Below, in pieces: positions 51,183 through 58,348 of a stretch of DNA of 64,000 nt. A program made the position numbers and the translations under genes. Under the pieces are notes generated by a model that saw only the letters and a program-made list of their open reading frames with translations, was not told where the DNA came from and made no database searches. This DNA is from an uncultured Agathobacter sp. (GTDB lineage: Bacteria > Bacillota > Clostridia > Lachnospirales > Lachnospiraceae). Positions within the stretch are counted from its first letter, which is position 1. Each line of letters starts with the position of its first letter. The stretch covers positions 62,001-126,000 of the forward strand of contig CAKRCS010000004.1 of assembly GCA_934307695.1 (NCBI GenBank), written 5' to 3'.

Positions 51183-52268
51183 TCAGCATTTTACCACAGG
51201 CCTTCCATTCCAAATGGAACGAGCTTCTCGTTTTCTACCATAAGATTTAAAGTACCTTCCTTTTCTGCTTTTCAAAGCCCACCATAGCAAAGGCATGTTT
51301 CTGGTTTTTATAGCCCACGGTATTATTTTACTATCCATTGCTCTCTTGGGTACATAAAATCGAATTGCTTCTTGGACTTCTCGATTTATAACAAATTTTT
51401 TTAATGAATTATAGTTTTCTGATAATTGGTTCACAGGAGTATATGCTGCCAAACGTACCAATCTGCCAATGATTCGATTCACAAAACTTCCATACACCTG
51501 TTTTTTTTCTGTCTCAGCAAGCCCAGTATTCCATTCTTTATATATCAGTTCAAATTGTAACAAACACAACTCATATTCATCATAGATTACCTTGGTATCT
51601 CTGGAAGTGGCATTTGTCCTGTTCGCAAATATCGGATAATATTCATATAAATATTCGTCAATCATTTGTATTTGCTTACAAAGAAGTGTATATTGTAAAA
51701 CAAATTTTCCGTCCTCTCCGATGGCTAGTCTTTTATCAAATAACAAACCGCCATTATCAATTAATCTCTTTTTATAAGCGCCACTCCAACAAGCTGAAAA
51801 ATTACGATATATCATACTGTCATCAAAATATTTACAGATGAGTTCTTTTTGTGTATATATTGCATTTTCTATTTTATCATTCTGCACGATCTCCGGGGCA
51901 TGACTATGAAATCCGAAACGTACCATGTCGCAATCTGAATTTTGAAAACACTCCACTATTTTTTCAACCAGATTGTTTTTCCATTCATCGTCTGAATCCA
52001 AAAAAAGAATATAATCGCCTTTTGCATTCTTAAGACCAAGATTTCTAGCTGCCGATACCCCCTGATTCTTCTGATAAAAATACCGTATTCGTTTATCCAG
52101 ATTTGATAGATTCTCACATATACAGGATGATCCATCACTTGATCCATCATTAATTAGAAGGACTTCAAAATTCTGATATGTTTGCCTCAATACAGAATCG
52201 ACTGCTCGTTTGATGTATTTTTCTGTGTTATAAATCGGAATAATAACCGACACCAAAACATTACGCAT
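51183..52268 (-). CDS. GT2 glycosyltransferase
   Basis: The 361-residue protein has a GT-A domain (VIIPIYNTEKYIKRAVDSVL, LINDGSSDGSS, ILFLDSDDEWKNN with the DxD-type pair; about 8-230) and a basic C terminus rich in Lys and Arg (LKSRKGRYFKSYGRKREA). It starts at 52268, overlapping the end of the radical SAM gene by eight bases, with AGGA seven bases upstream. It lacks the Rossmann module found in most neighbours. Donor and acceptor are unknown. Confidence 0.88.
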   Translation of the reverse strand: MRNVLVSVIIPIYNTEKYIKRAVDSVLRQTYQNFEVLLINDGSSDGSSCICENLSNLDKRIRYFYQKNQGVSAARNLGLKNAKGDYILFLDSDDEWKNNLVEKIVECFQNSDCDMVRFGFHSHAPEIVQNDKIENAIYTQKELICKYFDDSMIYRNFSACWSGAYKKRLIDNGGLLFDKRLAIGEDGKFVLQYTLLCKQIQMIDEYLYEYYPIFANRTNATSRDTKVIYDEYELCLLQFELIYKEWNTGLAETEKKQVYGSFVNRIIGRLVRLAAYTPVNQLSENYNSLKKFVINREVQEAIRFYVPKRAMDSKIIPWAIKTRNMPLLWWALKSRKGRYFKSYGRKREARSIWNGRPVVKC

Positions 52269-53430
52269 TGTCATTCCTTTTTACCTGTATTGCAGGTGTA
52301 ACAACATTATCATTGATAGCCATAAATCCTGCACATCTTTTACAAAACTCTGTATAACCTTTCACATTATATCCCAAACGGAATTCCATCAATTCTTTCT
52401 TTCTTTCCGGAGTATAGTCTTTAAAATAAAATGCTTCATCTTCCCTTTCTTCTGCAAATCCAGGCACCTGTGCATAGCAGGCATAACTACAAGCATATAG
52501 TCTGCCATGCTGAAAATCCTGCCACGGAATATTACAACCTTGGAAATATTTCTGTAATCGTTCTTCATCCCAATCGGAATGATCCGTAGTAGTTGGAGCC
52601 AAATCAATCCAATAATCTACTTTATTTTCATCATATTCGATTCCATATTTCTGGAATCCTTCCGTCACTTTGCGATAAGTTTCTCTCGTTTCCGGCAAAG
52701 CATCTCTGTAATCATCTAAAGTTACCCTAATATCATACTTGGCCAGTAACTGCATCATATCATCTGAGATATCAATTGTTCCGTTGGTAATGGTCTGGAA
52801 AAAATGCATTTTATGACGATAATTTTCTCCCACATATTCCAGAACCTTCGCCAATTCCGGATAAATGAATGGTTCCCCCCCTGTAACCATAAACAGCATT
52901 GTATAGTCCACTACCGAAAAGAACTCATCAATATCCGCTTTCACGCTTTCAAAATCGAGAACCCGATGTTTTTTAATATATGGGGTAAAATTCAAACAGG
53001 CTTTACAGTTTAGGTTGCAACAGGAACTTGGTAAAATTGCAGCAGCCGGAACATACATCTTGTCTAGACCATATACAAATTTCAAGGACATAAAAATTTC
53101 CATCGTATACAGATTTTCATTGTACTTATATCCAGCCGCAAACAATTGTTGAAAGAGTTTGCGTCTGTCATGTGCCGAAATACACAATACAACCGCCTCG
53201 TCTTCTTGAATCCGGACTTCTTCCAATGGATAAATTGTCAAACCGTCATATTTTGTATGTTGCTTGCATGAATCATTGTCAATGAATCCAATTACCGTTT
53301 CCCCCATCTTTTTTAGTTCTTCATATACGGCCTTTCCGTACATTCCTACGCCAAAGAGATAGAATTTCTTTTTTGTTTTTAGTATTTCGTAAACATCATC
53401 AAATTCGTGTCCTTTATTTGTCCATTTCAT
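52261..53430 (-). CDS. MKWxNKGHEFD radical SAM protein, copy 3
   Basis: The 389-residue protein begins MKWTNKGHEFD, followed by a Rossmann module (FYLFGVGMYGKAVYEEL, VIGFIDNDS; about 22-110) and the cluster motif CNLNCKAC (Cys 138, 142, 145). It keeps MVTGGEPFIYPEL, then a Cys before NIPWQDF, YACSYACYAQ, and the terminal FCKRCAGFMAI. It lies 11 kb away from copies 1 and 2, so the family is spread through the operon instead of being a simple tandem duplication. Copy 3 is closest to copy 2 in the GGEP and C-terminal regions by eye. Confidence 0.87.
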   Translation of the reverse strand: MKWTNKGHEFDDVYEILKTKKKFYLFGVGMYGKAVYEELKKMGETVIGFIDNDSCKQHTKYDGLTIYPLEEVRIQEDEAVVLCISAHDRRKLFQQLFAAGYKYNENLYTMEIFMSLKFVYGLDKMYVPAAAILPSSCCNLNCKACLNFTPYIKKHRVLDFESVKADIDEFFSVVDYTMLFMVTGGEPFIYPELAKVLEYVGENYRHKMHFFQTITNGTIDISDDMMQLLAKYDIRVTLDDYRDALPETRETYRKVTEGFQKYGIEYDENKVDYWIDLAPTTTDHSDWDEERLQKYFQGCNIPWQDFQHGRLYACSYACYAQVPGFAEEREDEAFYFKDYTPERKKELMEFRLGYNVKGYTEFCKRCAGFMAINDNVVTPAIQVKRNDNA

Positions 53431-53448
53431 TAATCTTCTCTCCTCACT

Positions 53449-54342
53449 CTACTCTCGTGATATTTTTGTAATCGTTCCATCATACAATAAATCAATTAAA
53501 TCTATATATTGATATTGCTCACTTGCTAAACAAGCCACCATTGCACCAAAAGAATAATGTTCCCGCGTCATCCTTCCTGCATAAAAATCAATCTGTATAT
53601 TCTTCTGTGATTCTAAATTAAATGGTGAGAAGCAAATCTTATTTCCATAATGCAAGTTGTCAAATTTCTCCGCCATTTCTCTTCTTTCCGTACCAAACAT
53701 AACGAATATATTTTTCCAGTTAATTTTCTTTTTCCTTTTATCCCACATTTCTTTTGCTTCCGCAAAAGAGTTGTAATGAATAAAATATAATTCTACATCA
53801 CCGCACTTTGCAGTTGGGAATGAAATATCCTCATCGTCCATATTTCCTATATATTCAAGATCTCTATCCATATATTTTCTTGGGTTCTCAAGGATCTTCA
53901 AATAGTCAGTTTCTGGTACTGCCATATTGATTAGGGGCGAATTAAATTCCAGCCCCAACGCATGATATACAAATCCACCCCAGCAGCTATTTGCAAATAT
54001 CGTTACATGACGTTTTTTTATTTCCATATATTTTTCAAGATTATTATTTATAATGTGAATAACCCTATGATGAACAAGAATATCTTCGTCAAAGCCTTTG
54101 TCTACGGCTTCCTCTATAATCTCCTTAAATATCTTTCCATCCGCCATAATAAATACAACATCATATTGGTTTACCCGTAAATCGTCCTTTGAAATATATG
54201 TGTAGCCGGCAATCTTTGAAAAGCAATCTACATTTGTTGTAATCCCACATACCTGTATCTGATTTGTTATTTCAAGATAACGAATTCCCTGCAGCTCGTT
54301 CGTAAATACCTTTCCACTTCCCCAAATTAAACAATTAAGCAT
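53449..54342 (-). CDS. DUF1919-type exopolysaccharide protein
   Basis: The 297-residue protein has a Rossmann-like N-terminal half (LIWGSGKVFTNELQ, YDVVFIMADGKIFKEII; 1-95). Its C-terminal DUF1919-like domain (about 105-270) is recognised by FANSCWGGFVYHALGLEF, SPLINMAVPETDYLK, VELYFIHYNSFAEAKEMW and NKICFSPF. DUF1919 genes occur in exopolysaccharide loci of Gram-positive bacteria, but the enzymatic role is not established. The gene overlaps the upstream GT2 gene by eight bases. Confidence 0.8.
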   Translation of the reverse strand: MLNCLIWGSGKVFTNELQGIRYLEITNQIQVCGITTNVDCFSKIAGYTYISKDDLRVNQYDVVFIMADGKIFKEIIEEAVDKGFDEDILVHHRVIHIINNNLEKYMEIKKRHVTIFANSCWGGFVYHALGLEFNSPLINMAVPETDYLKILENPRKYMDRDLEYIGNMDDEDISFPTAKCGDVELYFIHYNSFAEAKEMWDKRKKKINWKNIFVMFGTERREMAEKFDNLHYGNKICFSPFNLESQKNIQIDFYAGRMTREHYSFGAMVACLASEQYQYIDLIDLLYDGTITKISRE

Positions 54343-55525
54343 CCACTAATTCCCCTTTATACAAAACCCTTTCTATATCTCTCTTCAAAAGTACGTCGCT
54401 CACGCCAAGCTCCCCCAACTGTGTCAAAATGGTTCTGTAATTCCTTACCGCCACAATTACTGCTGCATCGTCATTGCTCTTTAATTCTTTATCCGGCAGA
54501 TAGCACAGAATTTTCTCTACCTGTTGTCCTTCCCATGCTGCATTATTGTCAAGAAATCCATCAACCTTAATTCCTCTGAGCTGTAGTTCATATAGCATTC
54601 GCCTGCCATATTGCCCTGCACCAAATATATATACTTTCTTTGATCTCAATAGATTCTTTAATGTATCTTCATTTCGGAGATCCATCTCGTTTTTTTTCGA
54701 CGTTAAAGCAAGCGATTCCAATCCTTCATCTTCCATTCCATAGCTCTTTAAGAATCCACTCATTCTCACATAAAAGCAAAACTTTGATCCCCATATCTCC
54801 GCTATTTCCTGTTCTTTCATCTGTGTTATCAGCTTCTTGTATAGCTGACAAGTCTCAGAATGATAAGATGAAATCGTATGGTTTCCCGCCTCTGCATGTT
54901 CTCTGACTTTATAAAGCCGCTCCGGAACAAATAATGACCTCTGGCCCCGGAATAGCCGAAACCACATTTCTATATCCTGTACGGTCCTCAGACTTTCATC
55001 AAACATCCCCACCCGTTCAAAGTGCGACTTATGAATCAGCGCACAACAGGCATGTATCTGCAGCTGCAATACACTAAATACAGAATTGGTTAATTGTTCT
55101 ATGGTATATGTCTTACTATAGTCAGTCGGTGTATATGTCCCGGTCGCTTCGTCATAGAAGTCATACTCACATTGAACCAGCTTCGTCTGATTCCCCGATT
55201 CCATAATAGCACATATCTCGCGCTCCACTTTATCCGGATAATACACATCGTCATGTGAAAGCCATGAGAAATATTCTCCGCTCATCTTCCGGATTCCCAA
55301 ATTCAAGGCACTTGCCACTCCACCGTTCTCTTTCTTGAAATACCGGATTCTATCCCCATATGACAATGCAATGGTTTCTGTGCTTCCCCCGTCGCAGGAA
55401 CCATCATTTATTACCAGCACCTCACAGTTTGGATATGTCTGCGCAAGCGCACTGTCAATAGCTTCTTTCAGATAGTTGCTTCCGTTATATACCGGAATGA
55501 TAATTGAAACCTTGGGTTGCTTCAT
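54335..55525 (-). CDS. GT2 glycosyltransferase with C-terminal Rossmann module
   Basis: The 396-residue protein has a GT-A domain (IIIPVYNGSNYLKEAIDSAL, INDGSCDGGST, WLSHDDVYYPDK; about 6-255). The operon's Rossmann module is at the C terminus (VYIFGAGQYGRRMLYEL, VDGFLDNNAAWEGQQV; about 298-385). Its GT domain closely resembles that of the 47717 fusion (GSNYLKEAIDSALAQTYPN against GENYMREAIDSALGQTYPN). The gene begins 41 bases inside the LicD gene in another frame, so translation is probably coupled. Confidence 0.9.
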   Translation of the reverse strand: MKQPKVSIIIPVYNGSNYLKEAIDSALAQTYPNCEVLVINDGSCDGGSTETIALSYGDRIRYFKKENGGVASALNLGIRKMSGEYFSWLSHDDVYYPDKVEREICAIMESGNQTKLVQCEYDFYDEATGTYTPTDYSKTYTIEQLTNSVFSVLQLQIHACCALIHKSHFERVGMFDESLRTVQDIEMWFRLFRGQRSLFVPERLYKVREHAEAGNHTISSYHSETCQLYKKLITQMKEQEIAEIWGSKFCFYVRMSGFLKSYGMEDEGLESLALTSKKNEMDLRNEDTLKNLLRSKKVYIFGAGQYGRRMLYELQLRGIKVDGFLDNNAAWEGQQVEKILCYLPDKELKSNDDAAVIVAVRNYRTILTQLGELGVSDVLLKRDIERVLYKGELVDA

Positions 55526-56384
55526 CTGTCACTTCAATTCCTTTTTCAATTTCCGGTTCGATCAGTTCTAACGCAGATACGGTTAGATGGGGAACCTGCT
55601 TTTCCTTTGGGGGCAAAGTCATATAGTCACCATAGTATGTGGATAAATACAAGTCATATTTCTTAAAACATGGAAATGATCTTCCCTCGAATTCCAGCGC
55701 AGTCATTTCATCGAAACATTCTCTGGGTAGTCCATAGCGGCAACGTCTTGGATACTCTAACGTGTAATGGCTGATCAACTCGGTTCTTGTCCGGCTAAGC
55801 GGTGCTGCCAGACAATTTCTTATATGGAACACCATATCTCTCGGGATTCTACTAAGTCCACGATAAATTACACGCAGAAATGGATTTTTTTCATTCTGCT
55901 TTCCGACCTCGGAGTACAATGTTTTCCGTACAAGGAAGCACGCAAAATGATGTAACCTCCGGCTTAGATATCCATCCGGCACATTGTCCACAACAAATAT
56001 ATCCATAAACACTCCCGCGTTCTGCTTCAGATGCTCCTGCCCTAAGCGAACGAATTTTGTTCCCTTGCGCCGGAACTTGGCATATCCCCAACGGTATCCC
56101 GGATCAGTCTGATAATCTTGAAAAAAGAATCGTGTAGTGTCAAGATCTTTTGCGCAGGCTCTGCGGAACTTGACATATTCTTCTCTTAGCATAATGACAT
56201 CAATATCATCATCCCATGGTATAAAACCCTTATGACGAACCGCGCCTAAGAGTGTTCCTCCATCCAAAGAATACTTGATCCCATTCTTTTTGCAAATACG
56301 ATCCAGCTCGATCAGCATTTCCAATTCAACCATCTGCAATTGCCTTAACTCATTACCCGTTATCTCATACGCCTTCGCTTCCAT
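55485..56384 (-). CDS. LicD-family phosphotransferase
   Basis: The 299-residue protein has the LicD nucleotidyltransferase-fold core: YSLDGGTLLGAVRHKGFIPW, then DDDIDVIMLREEYVKF (about 38-70). A family C-terminal region ends near YYGDYMTLPPKEKQ. LicD enzymes transfer phosphocholine from CDP-choline to glycans. Here the gene follows a HisC-like aminotransferase and a LicC/PntC-type cytidylyltransferase in an operon with PEP mutase, so CMP-2-aminoethylphosphonate is the more likely donor and the phosphonate would be attached to a sugar hydroxyl (inference). The start at 56384 has AAGGA at a proper distance. Confidence 0.9.
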   Translation of the reverse strand: MEAKAYEITGNELRQLQMVELEMLIELDRICKKNGIKYSLDGGTLLGAVRHKGFIPWDDDIDVIMLREEYVKFRRACAKDLDTTRFFFQDYQTDPGYRWGYAKFRRKGTKFVRLGQEHLKQNAGVFMDIFVVDNVPDGYLSRRLHHFACFLVRKTLYSEVGKQNEKNPFLRVIYRGLSRIPRDMVFHIRNCLAAPLSRTRTELISHYTLEYPRRCRYGLPRECFDEMTALEFEGRSFPCFKKYDLYLSTYYGDYMTLPPKEKQVPHLTVSALELIEPEIEKGIEVTDEATQGFNYHSGI

Positions 56385-56396
56385 AGAAACCATTCC

Positions 56397-57449
56397 TTAT
56401 TCTGCATCAATCCGAATAAATGCTTCCCAAAACTGCTGCATCACCTTTTTGCTTCCTGTAGTAATGCGAACCCAGTTTTCCAGAAGTGGATTGCCATATG
56501 TCTTTATAAGTATCTTTTCTTCCCGCAATCGTTTTGCAACGTCCTTCGGATTTTTATGGGTTCTGATCAAAACATAATTTCCATATTTTCCTAAATATTC
56601 ATATCCCTGTTGCATTAGTTGCTCACATAGATACCGCTTGCCACCTTCCTGTATGTCAGCAAGATCCTGCAAAACATTCGGATTCTCCAGCAGTTCCGTT
56701 GCAAACAGAATACCTATTGCATTAACATTATAACTTCCCTCTGCATTTTCTATATAAGTTATCAACTGCGGATTTCCCAAGATATAGCCCACACGTATTC
56801 CCGCAAGTGAGCACAATTTGGAAAATGTACGCAAGATCAAGACATTATCATATTGCTTTACCAATTCCACCTGTGATTCTACCCCAAATGGCACATAAGC
56901 CTCGTCAATGAATACAAGTGCTCCAACCTCACGCGCCCTTGCGATGATCTGCTGGTATTCGTTTTCTGTATATTCGCTTCCGATAGGACTATTCGGATTC
57001 AAAAGTACAACAACATTCGTTTCTTCATCTATTCTCTCAAGGATAGCATCCACATGCATCTGAAATGATTCATCATAAGAGATTGTATCTAATTTTACTC
57101 CTTTCATCTCCGCATAAATACGATACATTTCAAAACTTGGAGTAACAGCAACTACCTTTCCTCCCTCCTTTGTGAATGCTTCGTACATTAACTTGATTCC
57201 TTCATCTGAACCATTCGTCAATGTAATTTCATTTGGCAAAAGATCCTCTCTTCCCGCGATAAGTTGAATCAATTTTTCTTTGTATGGATAACCACTGATT
57301 GTTAGCGGGCTTACCTTTGCAAGAGTTCTCCTCACAAACTCTTCCGGAAGTCCCTCCGGGTTCTCATTCATGTCAAGCCACAGGTATCCCTCCCGGTCTT
57401 CATGATCCTTTACCCTTGTTATTTTCTGTAAATACGGATTTATATACAT
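56397..57449 (-). CDS. HisC/CobD-like PLP-dependent aminotransferase
   Basis: The 350-residue fold-type I PLP enzyme has LWLDMNENPEGLP near the N terminus, TLTNGSDEGIKLMYEAF, LLNPNSPIGSEYT, DEAYVPFG and the PLP-lysine segment LRTFSKLCSLAGIRVGY (Lys near 210). This is the histidinol-phosphate aminotransferase/threonine-phosphate decarboxylase group. Only six bases separate it from the cytidylyltransferase, and no his or cob genes are near. With PEP mutase and Ppd present, the likely job is phosphonoacetaldehyde to 2-aminoethylphosphonate, replacing the usual class V AEP transaminase. Alternatively it makes another amino-phospho compound, as suggested for the NTase/PLP protein of C. difficile type A flagellin modification. 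Confidence 0.88.
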   Translation of the reverse strand: MYINPYLQKITRVKDHEDREGYLWLDMNENPEGLPEEFVRRTLAKVSPLTISGYPYKEKLIQLIAGREDLLPNEITLTNGSDEGIKLMYEAFTKEGGKVVAVTPSFEMYRIYAEMKGVKLDTISYDESFQMHVDAILERIDEETNVVVLLNPNSPIGSEYTENEYQQIIARAREVGALVFIDEAYVPFGVESQVELVKQYDNVLILRTFSKLCSLAGIRVGYILGNPQLITYIENAEGSYNVNAIGILFATELLENPNVLQDLADIQEGGKRYLCEQLMQQGYEYLGKYGNYVLIRTHKNPKDVAKRLREEKILIKTYGNPLLENWVRITTGSKKVMQQFWEAFIRIDAE

Positions 57450-57455
57450 ACGCTG

Positions 57456-58172
57456 TTACACTTCCTGTCCTTCAAATTTCCCGTCCAGATAGTCTAAAAT
57501 TCGCTCATAATCATCGAAATAATCAATCTCAGACCAAAAGATTCCCCTCACGTCAAGTGTATGAATATCTTCTTTTTCGGTCAGTGAATATAGCACATTC
57601 TCCCACCACATATCATGATGCTGTTCGCTGATCAGCATATCCATCTGTGTAACAAACTTCTTATTGAATGCCTTATCTATTTTTGCTACTCCGACATATT
57701 CACAGGTGCGCTCTGATCTTGGGAGATCCTTACCATATTTCTTTACACAGCCATTGATTACCTGAAAGAAATAATCCCCTACCTCTATACGTCCGGTATC
57801 CATAGCCATAACTACCTGATTTCTGTCCGCCAGCAATTTATGCAACAGTTCTTTTGAGAAATATACATCTGCATTCATAATGAGCATATCCTCATTAATC
57901 TCATTCCTTGCGAACCATAAGCTTGCAATGCTATTTGTAACATCATAAAAAGGATTAAAATAGTATTTAACGTTAAGCCCATCAAGTGCTGCTTCCACAT
58001 CATCTCTTCGATACCCGATGCACACGATTACTTCCATGCCTTCATCCAAAAGCATCTGCGCCGTGTGTCGGATTAAGGGTGCTCCATTGATCGGCAGTGT
58101 ACTTTTCGGCACATCCTGTACCATTCGCGAAATACGAGTTCCTCTTCCTGCTGCTAATAAAATTGCCTTCAT
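57456..58172 (-). CDS. LicC/PntC-type cytidylyltransferase
   Basis: The 238-residue protein has the nucleotide loop ILLAAGRGTRISRMVQDVPK at the N terminus, MNADVYF (metal Asp, about 95-101), and NPFYDVTNSIASLWFAR (about 73-89). The last block is characteristic of choline-phosphate (LicC) and aminoethylphosphonate (PntC) cytidylyltransferases. It should activate 2-aminoethylphosphonate, or a similar amino-phosphonate or phosphate, as its CMP ester for LicD. It is the first gene of the operon, behind a strong GGGAGG site, a leader hairpin and a sigma-28-like promoter. Confidence 0.9.
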   Translation of the reverse strand: MKAILLAAGRGTRISRMVQDVPKSTLPINGAPLIRHTAQMLLDEGMEVIVCIGYRRDDVEAALDGLNVKYYFNPFYDVTNSIASLWFARNEINEDMLIMNADVYFSKELLHKLLADRNQVVMAMDTGRIEVGDYFFQVINGCVKKYGKDLPRSERTCEYVGVAKIDKAFNKKFVTQMDMLISEQHHDMWWENVLYSLTEKEDIHTLDVRGIFWSEIDYFDDYERILDYLDGKFEGQEV

Positions 58173-58189
58173 ATGGTCCTCCCTTATAA

Positions 58190-58226
58190 AATAGGAGCCT
58201 TACATTCCTGATGCAAGGCTCCTATT
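58190..58226 (-). terminator. Leader hairpin (attenuator-like) just before the operon
   Basis: AATAGGAGCCTT and AAGGCTCCTATT form a perfect 12-bp stem with a 13-base loop. On the minus strand it is followed by TTTTAT and, immediately, the GGGAGG ribosome site of the first gene. It lies downstream of the only candidate promoter, so if it terminates it would act as an attenuator. It may instead be a stability or processing element. Confidence 0.7.
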
Positions 58227-58273
58227 GTTCTTCCTCATTAGCGATTCCCTTCGCACCCATTTAGTTATAATAT

Positions 58274-58300
58274 ATATCGGAAAATATGCATAATACTTAA
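58274..58300 (-). promoter_or_regulatory. Candidate sigma-28 (flagellar) promoter of the glycan operon
   Basis: The minus strand reads TTAAGTAT (58293-58300), 11 bases, TCCGATAT (58274-58281). The E. coli FliA consensus is TAAAGTTT-N11-GCCGATAA and the B. subtilis SigD consensus is TAAA-N15-GCCGATAT, so spacing is exact and the -10 matches 7 of 8 SigD positions. It is in the only sizeable gap upstream of the operon's first gene. An overlapping AT-rich sigma-A -10 (TATATT or TATAAC) cannot be excluded. Confidence 0.65.
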
Positions 58301-58348
58301 CCTTTTCCACTACACCCATTTCATATCCCACACGGCTTGCTGAATGTT

